Source: Oceanicella actignis (GTDB taxonomy: Bacteria > Pseudomonadota > Alphaproteobacteria > Rhodobacterales > Rhodobacteraceae). Taken from it: a DNA stretch of 64,000 bases. The position numbers and the translations under genes were made by a program. The first letter of the stretch is position 1; each line of letters starts with the position of its first letter. The notes under the pieces are model-generated. The model made no database searches. It was not told where the DNA came from and saw only the letters and a program-made list of their open reading frames with translations. The DNA is taken from positions 1 through 64,000 of the forward strand of contig NZ_VNHJ01000007.1 in the NCBI RefSeq assembly GCF_008124525.1, read 5' to 3'. Positions 17,245 through 26,924 of this stretch are shown here, piece by piece.

Positions 17245-18732
17245 ATGTCCGACCTGACCCGACTGACCATCGCCGAGGCGCGCGACCTTTTGCGCGCGCG
17301 CAAGATCAGCGCCGCCGAGCTGGTCGAGGCCAGCCTGGCCGCCATCGAGGCCGCCGCGCCGCTGAACGCCGCCGTCGAGATCACCGCCGAGCAGGCGCGC
17401 GATGCCGCCCGCCGCGCCGATGCGCGCCTGGCCGAGGGCGACGCGCCCGACATGTGCGGCATCCCCATCGGGGTCAAGGACCTGTTCTGCACCGAGGGCG
17501 TGCGCAGCCAGGCGGCGTCGCGCATTCTCGAGGGCTTCCGCCCGCCTTACGAGAGCACCGTCACCGCCCAGCTTCGCGACGCGGGCGCGGCGATGACCTG
17601 CAAGCTGAACATGGACGAGTTCGCCATGGGCTCGTCCAACGAGACCTCGTGCTACGGCCCGGCGGTCAACCCCTGGCGCGCCCGGGGATCGGACGCGCGG
17701 CTGACGCCGGGCGGCTCGTCGGGCGGCTCGGCCGCGGCGGTGGCGGCGGGGCTGTGCCTGGGCGCCACGGGCACCGACACCGGCGGCTCGATCCGCCAGC
17801 CCGCCGCCTTTGCGGGCATCGTGGGGGTCAAGCCGACCTACGGGCGCTGCTCGCGCTGGGGGATCATGGCCTTCGCCTCGTCGCTGGACCAGGCCGGCCC
17901 GATGACGCGCACCGTGCGCGACGCGGCCATCATGCTGCGCGCCATGTCCGGGCACGACCCCAGGGATTCGACATCGGCCGACATGCCCGTGCCCGATTTC
18001 GAGGCGGCGCTGACGGGCGATCTGCGCGGCAAGCGCATCGGCGTGCCGCGCGAATACCGCATGGAGGGCATGCCCCCCGAGATCGAGGCGCTGTGGGCCC
18101 GCGGCGCCGAGATGCTGCGCGACGCGGGCGCCGAGCTTGTCGACATCTCGCTGCCGCACACGAAATACGCCCTGCCCGCCTATTACGTCATCGCGCCGGC
18201 CGAGGCCTCGTCGAACCTGGCGCGCTATGACGGCGTGCGCTACGGGCGGCGCGCCAAGCTGGCGCCGGGCGACGGCGTGACCGAGATGTATGAGAAGACC
18301 CGCGCCGAGGGCTTCGGCCCCGAGGTGCGCCGGCGCGTGATGATCGGCGCCTATGTGCTCAGCGCCGGCTATTACGACGCCTACTACCTGCGCGCGCAAA
18401 AGGTGCGCACGCTGATCAAGCGCGATTTCGAGCAGGTCTTCGAACAGGGCGTGGACGCGATCCTGACGCCGACCACCCCGTCGCCCGCCTTCGAGCTGGG
18501 CGCCATGGCCGAGCAGGACCCGGTGAAGATGTATCTGAACGACGTGTTCACCGTCACGGTCAACCTCGCCGGCCTGCCCGGCGTGTCGGTCCCCGCGGGG
18601 CTGAGCGCCGAGGGGCTGCCCCTTGGCCTTCAGGTCATCGGCCGCCCGTGGGAGGAAGGGCCGATGATGAACGTCGCCTACGCCATCGAGCGCGCCGCCG
18701 GCTTCGACGCCCGCCCCGAGCGCTGGTGGTGA
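17245..18732 (+). CDS. gatA: Asp/Glu-tRNA amidotransferase subunit A
   Basis: A 495-residue amidase-signature enzyme that releases ammonia from glutamine for the GatCAB reaction. The Ser-cisSer-Lys triad is readable as Lys78 (GVKDLF), Ser158 in [13 protein letters not shown] and Ser182 in [13 protein letters not shown]. The C terminus [17 protein letters not shown] is typical of alphaproteobacterial GatA. The gatB partner is not in the window. The gene ends facing cobM. Confidence 0.96.
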   Translation: MSDLTRLTIAEARDLLRARKISAAELVEASLAAIEAAAPLNAAVEITAEQARDAARRADARLAEGDAPDMCGIPIGVKDLFCTEGVRSQAASRILEGFRPPYESTVTAQLRDAGAAMTCKLNMDEFAMGSSNETSCYGPAVNPWRARGSDARLTPGGSSGGSAAAVAAGLCLGATGTDTGGSIRQPAAFAGIVGVKPTYGRCSRWGIMAFASSLDQAGPMTRTVRDAAIMLRAMSGHDPRDSTSADMPVPDFEAALTGDLRGKRIGVPREYRMEGMPPEIEALWARGAEMLRDAGAELVDISLPHTKYALPAYYVIAPAEASSNLARYDGVRYGRRAKLAPGDGVTEMYEKTRAEGFGPEVRRRVMIGAYVLSAGYYDAYYLRAQKVRTLIKRDFEQVFEQGVDAILTPTTPSPAFELGAMAEQDPVKMYLNDVFTVTVNLAGLPGVSVPAGLSAEGLPLGLQVIGRPWEEGPMMNVAYAIERAAGFDARPERWW

Positions 18733-19054
18733 CGCCCCCGCGCCGCCCCTGCGCCGCGCGCCTTCCCGGCTGAGCGGGCGGGCGCAGGCGCGGCGGCGCG
18801 AGCCCGGCGCAAGGGCGCAATTCCGCGCCCCGTCCTTCAGGGCGCGAACCGCCGCGCCGCCCGCCATGGCGTCCGCCCCCGCCTCGATCCAGGCGCGGCG
18901 CCCGAACCCCGCGGCCGGCGCGCAAGCGCCCCACGCCAAGCCCTGGCAGGCAAGCCTCATGGCCCCGCGCGCAAGCCGAGCCGACCGGCGACGCAGCCCT
19001 GCGCCCCGGCGCGCGGATCGCGGCGCGGGGCCGGCCGCAACGGCGGCCCGAGGC
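18733..19054. other. Convergent gene gap (gatA / cobM)
   Basis: No gene is supported in these 322 bases. A GGGCGC/GCGCCC hairpin with an AATTCC loop lies at 18813-18830; it could end gatA transcription but has no T tract. Confidence 0.45.
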
Positions 19055-19819
19055 TCAGTTGCTGCGGCGGGGGCGCAGGACGTGCGGATGGGCGCCGTCG
19101 TAAAGGGCGCTGTCGCGGAAGGCGCCGGGGTCTAGCGCCCGCCCCACCAGGATCAGCGCCGTGCGCGTCAGCTTGGCCGCGCGCACCTTCGCGCGAATGT
19201 CGGCCAGCGTGCCCTCGATGAAGGCCTGATCCGGCCATCCCACCCGATAGGCGACCACGACCGGGCAGTCGGCGCCGTAGAGCGGGATGAGCTTGCGCTC
19301 GATCTCGCGCAGATTGCGGATCGACAGGTGGATCGCCAGCGTCGCGCCGGTGCGGCCGATGGTCTCCAGATCCTCGCCCTCGGGCATGGCCGAAGACTTC
19401 ATCGCCGTGCGCGTCAGGATCACCGTCTGCGCCACCTCGGGCACGGTCAGCTCGCGCCCCAGCGCCGCCGCCGCGGCGGCGAAGGCGGGCACGCCCGGCA
19501 CGATCTCGTAGTCGATGCCCGCCGCGCGCAGGCGGCGGATCTGCTCGGCGATGGCGCCGTAAAGCGACGGATCGCCCGAATGCACCCGCGCCACGTCCTC
19601 GCCGCGGTCGCGGGCGGCCTCGATCTCGGCCATGATCTGGTCCAGCGTCATCGGCGCCGTGTCGATGACCCGCGCGCCGGCGGGCGCCTCGGCCACCACC
19701 GCCTCGGGCACCAGCGAGCCGGCGTAAAGGCACACCGGGCAGGCGCGGATCAGCCGCAGCCCCTTGACCGTGATCAGATCCGGGTCGCCCGGACCCGCGC
19801 CGATGAACCACACCTTCAT
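19055..19819 (-). CDS. cobM: Precorrin-4 C11-methyltransferase
   Basis: A 254-residue SAM-dependent tetrapyrrole methylase that methylates C11 of precorrin-4 in the aerobic cobalamin route. VWFIGAGPGDPDLITVKG opens the fold, VHSGDPSLYGAIAEQ forms the SAM loop, and IVPGVPAFAAAAAALG and GRALDPGAFRDSALYD are typical of CobM/CbiF. It is the last gene of the minus-strand cob operon, its ATG overlapping the cobJ stop by 4 bp. Confidence 0.95.
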   Translation of the reverse strand: MKVWFIGAGPGDPDLITVKGLRLIRACPVCLYAGSLVPEAVVAEAPAGARVIDTAPMTLDQIMAEIEAARDRGEDVARVHSGDPSLYGAIAEQIRRLRAAGIDYEIVPGVPAFAAAAAALGRELTVPEVAQTVILTRTAMKSSAMPEGEDLETIGRTGATLAIHLSIRNLREIERKLIPLYGADCPVVVAYRVGWPDQAFIEGTLADIRAKVRAAKLTRTALILVGRALDPGAFRDSALYDGAHPHVLRPRRSN

Positions 19820-21771
19820 GCCGCGCTCCCTTCCTCGCGCCCCGCACCCGCGCGCGCGTCGATCCGCCTGGCGTAGCCGCGCGGCGTATACATGCGCGGC
19901 CCCTCGCCCAGCATCGCCAGGCGCGATTGCGACGAGCCCACCAGCACCACCGTCAGCATGTCCACCTCCTCGACGCGCAGCGCGTCGAGGCGCCGGTAGG
20001 CGATGCGCTCTTCGGGCCGGCCCAGCGACGAGGCCAGCAGCACCGGCGTGTCGGGCGGGCGGCGTTCGAGCAGCATGTCGCGGGCGATGGCCAGCAGGTC
20101 GCGCCGGCGGCGCGAGACGGGGTTGTAGAAGGCGATGACGAAATCGCCCTCGGCCGCCGCGCGGATGCGTTGCAGGATCGTCTCGCGCGGGGTCAGCAGA
20201 TCGCTGAGCGAGATGGCGCAGAAATCATGGCCCAGCGGCGCGCCCGCCCGCGCCGCCGCCGCCTGCAGCGCCGAGACCCCCGGCGCCGAGATCACCTCGA
20301 CCCGCCGCGCCGCGTCGCCGACGCCGCCCTTGTCCGGCGCGCGGTCCATCAGCTCGAACACCAGCGCGCCCATGGCGTAGATCCCCGCATCGCCCGAGCA
20401 CACGATGGCCACGTTGCGCCCCCGCCCCGCTCGCTCGAGCGCGTAGCGGCAGCGGTCCTCCTCGGCGCCCAGCGGAAAATCCGCGCGCGGCTTGCCCGCC
20501 GCAAGCGGCCCGAGCAGGTCGAGATACAGGCTGTAGCCCACCAGCTCGTCCGCCTCGGCGATCAGGCGCGAGGCCTCGGGCGTGCGCCAGTCGGCCTGCC
20601 CCGGCCCGATGCCCACCAGCGCCACGCGCCCGCGCGCGCGCCCCGCCGCCCATGGCGCCGCGCCGGGACCGATGCGCGCCGCGGCGCATGTGGCGTTGGC
20701 GCTCTTGCGCTTGGGCGCGATCAACGCGCCCTCGGGGCCGGCCAGCGCCAGCGCCGCGCCCTCGGCCACGCCGTGGCAGCCGACCTCGGCCAGCACCGTG
20801 GGCGAAGGGTTGGCCAGCCGCGGCGCCTCGGCTTCAAGCTGTTCGGCCGTGAACAGCCGCAGCGGCGCGCCAAGGGCGCGGGCGGTCTCGATCACCGCCG
20901 GCTCGTCGGCCTTCAGGTCCAGCGAGCCCGCGAAGGCCACCTGCAAGGGCGACAGCCCCGCCTCGCGCAGGGTGCGCCGCGCCAGATCGGCCATCTCGGC
21001 CGGATCGCAGCCGCGCGCGCAGCCCAGCCCCAGCGCGACGTCGCGCCGCCAATAGCGCAACGGCCCGGCGCCGCCCGCCGCAAGCGTCGCCGTCGGGGCC
21101 GGAGCGGCGCTTGCCGGCGCCTCGGGCGCCGCTCCGGCCGCGCCGGAGGCGGGCGGCCTGCCCGCCCGCGCAAGCGCCTCGGCCAGCCACGGCGCCTCGC
21201 CGGTCATCGCCGGCGCGGCGCCCGAAAGCAGCGCCGCGGCCAGCGCCTTCGCATCCTCGGGGTTCTCCAGCGCCCAACCCTCGGGCGGCTCGTCCAGCGC
21301 CACGCCCAGCGCCAGATCGCCCGCCGTGGTCAGCGCCGCCGCCCCGCCCAGCGCCGCGGCCAGCGCGCGCGCCATGCGGTTCGCCCCCCGGTGCCCGCCC
21401 AGCAGCGGCACGGCCGCCGAGCCGTCCTCGGCCAGCGCCACCACCGGCGGCTCGGCGCGCTTGTCGCCAAGAAGCGGCGCCAGGGCGCGGATCACGATCC
21501 CGGCGGCGCACACCGCCACGATGGGCCGGCCCGCGGCGAACAGCGCGCGCAGATGCGCGGCCGCGTCCTCGAAGGGCGCGCCCTCGTCGACGCGCCCGGC
21601 GCGCCCGTGCAGATCGGCGCCCAACGCGCGCGCGGCGCGGCGCGCGGTCTCGAGCCCCGAGGCCGTCAGGCACAGGACGGCCGGGACCGCGCCGGGCGCA
21701 TAGGCCCGGGGGCGGATCTCGGGGCGGGAGTCGGGGCGGAAGTCGGGGCCGGCGGCGGTCAGGTCAGCCAA
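19816..21771 (-). CDS. cobJ: CbiG-CobJ fusion: precorrin-3B C17-methyltransferase with N-terminal CbiG/CobE region
   Basis: A 651-residue two-part protein. The first about 375 residues match CbiG: the N-terminal domain with VCAAGIVIRALAPLL and LGGHRGANRMARALA, then the C-terminal CobE-like domain with VALGLGCARGCDPAEM and LEAEAPRLANPSPTVLAEVG. The last 265 residues are CobJ/CbiH (ALVGIGPGQADWRTPEA, CSGDAGIYAMGALVFE, AFYNPVSRRR), which contracts the ring and methylates C17. No ATG or GTG fits: a TTG at 21771, overlapping the cobI stop by 13 bases, is the most plausible start, so the exact N terminus is uncertain. Confidence 0.88.
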   Translation of the reverse strand: MADLTAAGPDFRPDSRPEIRPRAYAPGAVPAVLCLTASGLETARRAARALGADLHGRAGRVDEGAPFEDAAAHLRALFAAGRPIVAVCAAGIVIRALAPLLGDKRAEPPVVALAEDGSAAVPLLGGHRGANRMARALAAALGGAAALTTAGDLALGVALDEPPEGWALENPEDAKALAAALLSGAAPAMTGEAPWLAEALARAGRPPASGAAGAAPEAPASAAPAPTATLAAGGAGPLRYWRRDVALGLGCARGCDPAEMADLARRTLREAGLSPLQVAFAGSLDLKADEPAVIETARALGAPLRLFTAEQLEAEAPRLANPSPTVLAEVGCHGVAEGAALALAGPEGALIAPKRKSANATCAAARIGPGAAPWAAGRARGRVALVGIGPGQADWRTPEASRLIAEADELVGYSLYLDLLGPLAAGKPRADFPLGAEEDRCRYALERAGRGRNVAIVCSGDAGIYAMGALVFELMDRAPDKGGVGDAARRVEVISAPGVSALQAAAARAGAPLGHDFCAISLSDLLTPRETILQRIRAAAEGDFVIAFYNPVSRRRRDLLAIARDMLLERRPPDTPVLLASSLGRPEERIAYRRLDALRVEEVDMLTVVLVGSSQSRLAMLGEGPRMYTPRGYARRIDARAGAGREEGSAA

Positions 21772-22469
21772 GGATCGTTCCCCTTGTAGATCAGGATCAT
21801 CGAGAAATACGGCGCCTGCTCGGGCGCCTGCGCCAGCGGAACCGCGCGCTGGACGGGCAGCGAGGCGCGCTCGACATAGCCGGCGCGATCGGCCAGCCCC
21901 ATGCGCCCCAGCAGCGCGCGGATGCGGGCGAAATGGCGCCCGACCTTCATGATCGCGACCGCCTCGGCGCCCTCGATGCGGCGGCGCATCTCGTCGTCGG
22001 GCAAGGGGCCGGGGATGACGGTCAGCACGTCGTTGCGCGCCGTCAGCGGCCGGCCCAGCGCGGCGGCGCAGGCGCCCAGGCTGCTGACCCCCGGCGTCAC
22101 CTGCACCCGGTGATGGGGCGCCAGACGCGCATGCACATACATGAACGAGCCGTAGAAGAATGGATCGCCCTCGCACAGCATCACCACGTCGCGCCCCGCA
22201 TCGAGGCGGCGGGCGATGCGCGCGGCCGCCGCGTCATAGACGCCCTGGGCGGGGTGGCGCTCGACGGCCATGGGGACCTCGATGCGCAGCTCTTCGGCGT
22301 CGGGGCGGATATGCGCGCGGGCGATGGCGCGCGCGAAGCTGTCGCCGCCGGCCGGGGCCAGATAGGCGACGACGTCGGCCGCGCCGATCAGCCGCGCCGC
22401 GCGCAGGGTCAGAAGCTCGGGGTCGCCCGGCCCGACCCCGACGCCGTGAAGCGTTCCGGTCGCGCTCAT
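21759..22469 (-). CDS. cobI: Precorrin-2 C20-methyltransferase
   Basis: A 236-residue SAM-dependent methylase acting at C20 of precorrin-2. LHGVGVGPGDPELLTLRA, VMLCEGDPFFYGSFMYVH and VTPGVSSLGACAAALGRPL are the conserved SAM and substrate loops, and the C-terminal PYFSMILIYKG is typical. ATGA overlap with cobL upstream and overlap with the cbiG-cobJ start downstream show tight translational coupling. Confidence 0.95.
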   Translation of the reverse strand: MSATGTLHGVGVGPGDPELLTLRAARLIGAADVVAYLAPAGGDSFARAIARAHIRPDAEELRIEVPMAVERHPAQGVYDAAAARIARRLDAGRDVVMLCEGDPFFYGSFMYVHARLAPHHRVQVTPGVSSLGACAAALGRPLTARNDVLTVIPGPLPDDEMRRRIEGAEAVAIMKVGRHFARIRALLGRMGLADRAGYVERASLPVQRAVPLAQAPEQAPYFSMILIYKGNDPWLT

Positions 22470-23668
22470 CGCTTGATCAGGCTCCACTGCACCACCGGCA
22501 TCAGCGGCCGCCAGCCCTTGAGCCGCCCCACCGGCTCGACCCGCTCGACCGAGATGCGGGCCAGATCGCCCCCCATGCGGGCATGCAGACCCAGCAGGAC
22601 CGCCTCGCTTTCCAGCGTCACCGCGTTGGCCACCAGCCGCCCCAGCGGACGCAGCGCGCGCCAGCAGGCCTCGAAGACCTGCTCGCTCAGCCCTCCGCCG
22701 ATGAAGATGGCGTCGGGCGCCGGCAGCCCCTCGAGCGCGGCCGGGGCCTCGCCCTCGATCAGCTCGAGGCGCGGCGCGCCCAGCGCCAGCGCGTTCTCGG
22801 CCGCCATGGCGCGGCGGTCGGCGCGCGGCTCGATGCCGATGGCGCGGGCGTAGGCGGCGGCGCGCATCCACTCGATGGCGACCGAGCCGCAGCCGCAGCC
22901 CACATCCCAAAGCAGCGCCCCGCGCATGGGCATCAGCTTGCCCAGCGTGGCGGCGCGCACCTCGCGCTTGGTCATGGTCCCGTCATGGCGGAAGGCGTCG
23001 TCGGGCAGGCCCGGCGCGCGCGGCAGCAGCGCGGCATCGGGCGCGGCCACGCATTCGACCGCCAGCGTGTTGAAGGCCGGCACCTCGTGCGACCAGCTTT
23101 CGGCCAGCCCGTCGAAGCGCGCCTCGTCCTTGCCGCCCATGGCGGCGAAGACCGTCATGCGGCTGCGCCCATAGCCCCGTTCGGTCAGGAAGCGGGCGAT
23201 GCGCGCGGGGGTGTCCGAGCCGGTGGTCAGGATCAGCAGGCGGATATCGGGCTGGATGAAGGCGATCATCTGCTCGACCGGGCGGCCGTGGACGGTCAGC
23301 GTCTCGACGTCGGCCATGGACCAACCCATGCGCGCGGCCGCCAGCTGAAAGGCCGACAGCTGCGGGTGGTAGACGATCTCGGCCGGGTCCAGCGCGCGCC
23401 CGATCCGCGCCCCGACCGAGAACCAGAGCGGATCGCCCGTGGCCAGCACCACCACGCGCCGCCCGCGCAGCGCGCGCAGCGTGTCGATGAGCGCATCGAA
23501 GGGCGAGGGCCACGAGATGCGCTCGGCCTTGACCTTGTCGGACAGGCGGTGGTGGCGCTCGCCGCCGATGATGATCTCGGCGCTTTCGACGATGGCGCGG
23601 GCGGCGGGGCTGAGCCCCTCCATCCCGTCCTCGCCGATGCCGACGACATGAAGCCAGGGTTCGCTCAT
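22466..23668 (-). CDS. cobL: Precorrin-6Y C5,15-methyltransferase (decarboxylating)
   Basis: A 400-residue fusion of two methylases. The CbiE-like half (1-200: [33 protein letters not shown]) methylates C5. The CbiT-like half (205-400: [33 protein letters not shown]) methylates C15 and decarboxylates the acetate side chain. This fused form is typical of the aerobic pathway. Overlaps cobH and cobI by 4 bp each. Confidence 0.95.
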   Translation of the reverse strand: MSEPWLHVVGIGEDGMEGLSPAARAIVESAEIIIGGERHHRLSDKVKAERISWPSPFDALIDTLRALRGRRVVVLATGDPLWFSVGARIGRALDPAEIVYHPQLSAFQLAAARMGWSMADVETLTVHGRPVEQMIAFIQPDIRLLILTTGSDTPARIARFLTERGYGRSRMTVFAAMGGKDEARFDGLAESWSHEVPAFNTLAVECVAAPDAALLPRAPGLPDDAFRHDGTMTKREVRAATLGKLMPMRGALLWDVGCGCGSVAIEWMRAAAYARAIGIEPRADRRAMAAENALALGAPRLELIEGEAPAALEGLPAPDAIFIGGGLSEQVFEACWRALRPLGRLVANAVTLESEAVLLGLHARMGGDLARISVERVEPVGRLKGWRPLMPVVQWSLIKR

Positions 23669-25221
23669 GACAGCCCCTTCGCGATGGCGTTGACGGCGGC
23701 CGAGGCCATGGCCGATCCGCCCCGGCGCCCGCGCAGCGTCAGGAAGGGCGCGCCGCGCGGGTCGGCGGCCAGCTCGGCCTTGGACTCGGCGGCGCCGACG
23801 AAGCCCACGGGAAAGCCGAGTATGGCGGCGGGCCTGGGCCAGCCCGCATCCAGCAGCTCGAGCAGGTGGAACAGCGCGGTGGGCGCGTTGCCGATGGCCA
23901 CCACCGCGCCCTCGACGCGCTCGCGCCACAGCTCGACCGCCGCGGCCGAGCGCGTGTTGCCGATGCGCTGCGCCAGCTCGGGCGTGCGCGGGTCGTTGAG
24001 CGTGCACAGCACCTCGACCCCGGCGGGCAGGAGGCTGCGGATGACGCCGGCGGCGACCATCTCGCAATCGCACAACACCGGCGCCCCCGCCATCAGCGCC
24101 TTGCGCGCCGAGGCGACGACGTCGTCGGACCAGGCCAGGCGGTTGGGCACGTCGGCCATGCCGCAGGCATGGGCAAGGCGCACCGCCACGTCGCGCAGAT
24201 CCTCGGGCAGGTGATCGAGCCGCGCCTCGGCGCGCACGGTGGCGAAGCTTTCGGCGTAGATGGCGGCGGGGTCGCGCTCGTATCGCAGGCGCCGCGCGCC
24301 GGGAACGACGGCCCCCGACAGCGCGTGCTCGAGACCCAGCATCCACCCCTCTTCGCGCGCCACGGCCTCGCGCTCGGCCTCGCCCAGCTCCTCGGGGCCG
24401 GCGAACAGCGGAGCGAGGCGGCCCTCGGCGTCCAGCGCCGCCAGCTGCGAGGCGGCGGCGCGCACGCGCGCGGCGCGGGGGGGCTCGCCGGGGCGCGGGG
24501 CGGCCTCGACGAAGGCCAGGGCCGCTTCGGCGAAGACGATCGGCGCGGCGTCGGTGTCGGGGGCGGTCAGCCCGGTCTCGAAGGGCCAGATGCGCGCGCC
24601 CTCGAGCCGCGGATCGTCGCGCAGCCGGGCGACGGCGGGAATGCCGGTCAGCGCCTCGCCGCCGACCGAGCCGACGCCGTTGAGCTGCCACACCGGCGCG
24701 GGCCGCGCGCCGCGCGCGGCGGCCCAGGCCTCGGTCAGGCGCAGCTCCTCGAGCCCCAGCTGCGAGAAGGCCGCGGCCTCTTTCGGGCGCAGCTGGCTCA
24801 GTCCCGGATGGCGCTGGCTGGGCGGGTGCCCCCAGAAGGGGCCGTCCGCAAGGCCGAGGCGGCGGTTGAGCTCGCCGGCGATGGCGAATCGGTTGTTGTG
24901 ATTGGCGCCCGTGTCGATCAGCGCCTCGGTCAGCCCGGCCCAGACGGCCATCCAGTCCGAGGCGCCGTAGGCCGCCGCGGCGAAGCCGCGCGGATAGCCG
25001 AAGGGAAAGCCGAACCCGGCCAGGACGCGCCGCCCCGAGGCGCGCTCTTGCGCCAGAAGATCGCCCAGCGCGCGCAGCGCCTCGGCCCGGGTCGGCGCGC
25101 TTTCAAGGCGCGCCAGCCCGTCCTTGCGCCGGTGCAGCGCCCAGGTCGGGGCGTCGGCGCCGGCGCCGGGCTGGCCGGCGGCCGACCAGGCGACGATCAG
25201 GTAGCTGTCGAAAAGGCTCAC
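23665..25221 (-). CDS. cobH: Precorrin-8X methylmutase fused to an N-terminal domain of unknown function
   Basis: A 518-residue protein. The C-terminal about 208 residues are CobH/CbiC ([27 protein letters not shown] with the catalytic histidine, [27 protein letters not shown]), which moves the C11 methyl to C12 to give hydrogenobyrinic acid. CobH alone is about 210 residues. The first about 305 residues ([51 protein letters not shown]) form an extra domain resembling RNase H-like DUF429 proteins. GTG at 25221 with a GGAG site nine bases upstream is preferred over a TTG at 25251. Confidence 0.88.
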   Translation of the reverse strand: MSLFDSYLIVAWSAAGQPGAGADAPTWALHRRKDGLARLESAPTRAEALRALGDLLAQERASGRRVLAGFGFPFGYPRGFAAAAYGASDWMAVWAGLTEALIDTGANHNNRFAIAGELNRRLGLADGPFWGHPPSQRHPGLSQLRPKEAAAFSQLGLEELRLTEAWAAARGARPAPVWQLNGVGSVGGEALTGIPAVARLRDDPRLEGARIWPFETGLTAPDTDAAPIVFAEAALAFVEAAPRPGEPPRAARVRAAASQLAALDAEGRLAPLFAGPEELGEAEREAVAREEGWMLGLEHALSGAVVPGARRLRYERDPAAIYAESFATVRAEARLDHLPEDLRDVAVRLAHACGMADVPNRLAWSDDVVASARKALMAGAPVLCDCEMVAAGVIRSLLPAGVEVLCTLNDPRTPELAQRIGNTRSAAAVELWRERVEGAVVAIGNAPTALFHLLELLDAGWPRPAAILGFPVGFVGAAESKAELAADPRGAPFLTLRGRRGGSAMASAAVNAIAKGLS

Positions 25222-25247
25222 GGGTCTGCGCTCCTGCGCCCTGGGGC

Positions 25248-26393
25248 TCAACGGGGGCGCTTGAGGTGCTTGCGCACGCTCTGCGGCCCCAGCGGATGAT
25301 CGGCGTGGGGGTAAGGCGGGTGGTGGTGATGGTGGTGGCCATGGTCATGGCCGTGCCCATGGCCGTGCGCGTGCCCATGGCCGTGCGCGTGCCCATGGCC
25401 GTGCGCGTGGTCATGCCCATGCTCATGCTCATGCGCCGCGTCCAGGCGGCACGCGCCGGTGCAGAAATCGTCGCACAGCGCGCAATCGGCCACGTTCGAG
25501 CCGGGCGCCGAGGCGCCCTGCCCCTCGACATGGTGATGGTGGCTTTCCTGCGGCATCCCCACCTCGGCCTCGAAGCCCAGCACCTGCGCGCGGTATTTGC
25601 ACATGGCGCAGTTCATGGCGTTCTGACCCTCGAGGATCTCGGTCACGCGCTCGGCGAAGGTCTCGATCACCTTGGGGTGGTCGTTCAGATACCCTGCCTT
25701 CACGAACTCGATGTGCGGATGCGCCTTGGCCACCAGGTCGGCGAAGCCGTAGATGCGGTCGATGAGGATGCCCGTGAACAGGAAATAGGGGAACACGATC
25801 ACCCGCCTGTAGCCCAGCCGCGCGACATGCTCGAGGCAGGGCTCGACCAGCGGGAAGGTGACGCCCGAATAGCCGGTCTCGGCCCAGCCGAAGCCCATCC
25901 CCTCCCACAACAGGCGGGTGATCTTGGCGACGTTGGAATTGGCGTCGGGGTCCGAGGCGCCGCGCCCGATCACCACCAGCGCCGTCTCGGTCAGCGGCAC
26001 GGGGCCATGCTCGGCGTCGGCGCGCGCCACGGCCTCTCGCACGCGGTCGGCGGCGGCGGCGATCATCTTGGGATCGACGCCCAGCTCGCGCCCGTATTGC
26101 ACGGTGACGCCATGCTCGGCGGCGTAGGCGTTCAGCACCGAGGGAATGTCGTTCTTGGCATGCATGGCCGCGAACAGCATCCCCGGCACGGCCAGGATGT
26201 GGTCGCAGCCCTGCGCGCGCAGCCGGTCCAGCCCGGCGCGGATGACCGGATTCGCGAATTCGAGATAGCCGTATTCCACCGGCCAGCCCTGCGGCAGATG
26301 CGCCGGCAGCTTCTGCGCAAGCACGGCGAATTCGTCCACCGCGGCCTGGCTGCGCGAGCCATGGCCGCAGATCATCACCCCGATGCGGCTCAT
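25248..26393 (-). CDS. cbiX: Long-type sirohydrochlorin cobaltochelatase CbiX with MxCxxC motif and His-rich tail
   Basis: A 381-residue class II chelatase. The catalytic histidines are His11 ([14 protein letters not shown]) and one in [12 protein letters not shown]; a second CbiX half has [15 protein letters not shown]. Near residue 260 is MNCAMC, the MxCxxC motif shown in Bacillus megaterium CbiX to hold an iron-sulfur cluster, then a second cysteine group [14 protein letters not shown]. The tail is histidine-rich (about 30 His), plausibly a cobalt store. The tail's DNA includes three perfect 18-bp repeats. Inserting cobalt at sirohydrochlorin is usually the early-cobalt route, although the neighbours are aerobic-pathway types. 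Confidence 0.92.
   Translation of the reverse strand: MSRIGVMICGHGSRSQAAVDEFAVLAQKLPAHLPQGWPVEYGYLEFANPVIRAGLDRLRAQGCDHILAVPGMLFAAMHAKNDIPSVLNAYAAEHGVTVQYGRELGVDPKMIAAAADRVREAVARADAEHGPVPLTETALVVIGRGASDPDANSNVAKITRLLWEGMGFGWAETGYSGVTFPLVEPCLEHVARLGYRRVIVFPYFLFTGILIDRIYGFADLVAKAHPHIEFVKAGYLNDHPKVIETFAERVTEILEGQNAMNCAMCKYRAQVLGFEAEVGMPQESHHHHVEGQGASAPGSNVADCALCDDFCTGACRLDAAHEHEHGHDHAHGHGHAHGHGHAHGHGHGHDHGHHHHHHPPYPHADHPLGPQSVRKHLKRPR
25353..25406. repeat. Three perfect copies of an 18-bp repeat inside cbiX
   Basis: GTGCCCATGGCCGTGCGC occurs three times head to tail (25353-25370, 25371-25388, 25389-25406). On the minus strand it encodes alternating His-Gly/His-Ala units of the metal-binding tail. 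Such exact copies can slip, so tail length may vary between strains. Confidence 0.9.
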
Positions 26394-26635
26394 GCGCGCT
26401 GGTCCGCGCCCGAGGCCTCGGGCTGCGCGTCGGCCTGCGAATCCTCGGCCTCGTCCTCGGCCTCGGCCGCGCGGCCGCGGCTCTTGGCCAGCCACGCCGC
26501 CAGCGCGGCGGCGGCCAGCATGGCGCCGGCGGCCAGCCAGTGGCTGTGGCCCGAAACCTCGGCCAGGTGCCCCGGATGGGCCAGGGCCGGCGCGGCGGCA
26601 AGCCCCAAGACGGCGGCGATAGCGTGACGGGTCAT
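26390..26635 (-). CDS. Small membrane protein of the DUF6732 type
   Basis: An 81-residue protein. A signal peptide (residues 1-19, ending APALA) leads to a mature start HPGHLAEVSGHSHW with four histidines. One membrane helix follows (about 33-50), then an acidic, disordered tail. The HPGH start after signal cleavage recalls small proteins in cobalt/nickel uptake loci and the Rhodobacterales DUF6732 family. It overlaps cbiX by 4 bp, so a role in periplasmic cobalt binding or delivery is inferred from context. No transporter gene is adjacent. Confidence 0.72.
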   Translation of the reverse strand: MTRHAIAAVLGLAAAPALAHPGHLAEVSGHSHWLAAGAMLAAAALAAWLAKSRGRAAEAEDEAEDSQADAQPEASGADQRA

Positions 26636-26924
26636 GGTCGGGTCCTTTCCTCCTGCTGCGCCGAGGAGGAAGCCCGCCGCGCCCGATGGCCCGGCCGGCC
26701 GGCGGATCGCTCCGCCCGTCGAACGGCCCCGGACCGCGCCCCCGGTTTGGGTCGGCGCCGCGCCCGAATCCGCTCCGCCCCTCCTCGGGGCGCCGTTCGC
26801 GCCCCTTCCTTATCATCTGGGGCGCGTGTCGCAATCCACTTTGATTCCGTCCCCCCGCGCGCATAAGACGACACGCGGCGGCGCCATCACGCGCCCGCCC
26901 CGCCCGATGCGCCAAGGAGAGCCG
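26636..26924. promoter_or_regulatory. Divergent control region between the two cobalamin operons
   Basis: These 289 bases must hold both cob promoters. A GGGGCGC/GCGCCCC hairpin lies at 26787-26805. On the plus strand TTGATT (26841-26846) and CATAAG (26862-26867) are a weak promoter pair. A 9-bp inverted repeat, CGCGTGTCG (26823-26831) and CGACACGCG (26869-26877), brackets that pair. The cobalamin riboswitch B12 box and the GCCACTG core were looked for on both strands and not seen. Confidence 0.4.

Noticed and set aside
26636-26924. Cobalamin riboswitch between the two cob operons
   Set aside because: Expected by context, but neither the B12 box nor the GCCACTG core could be found on either strand. 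A covariance search would settle it.
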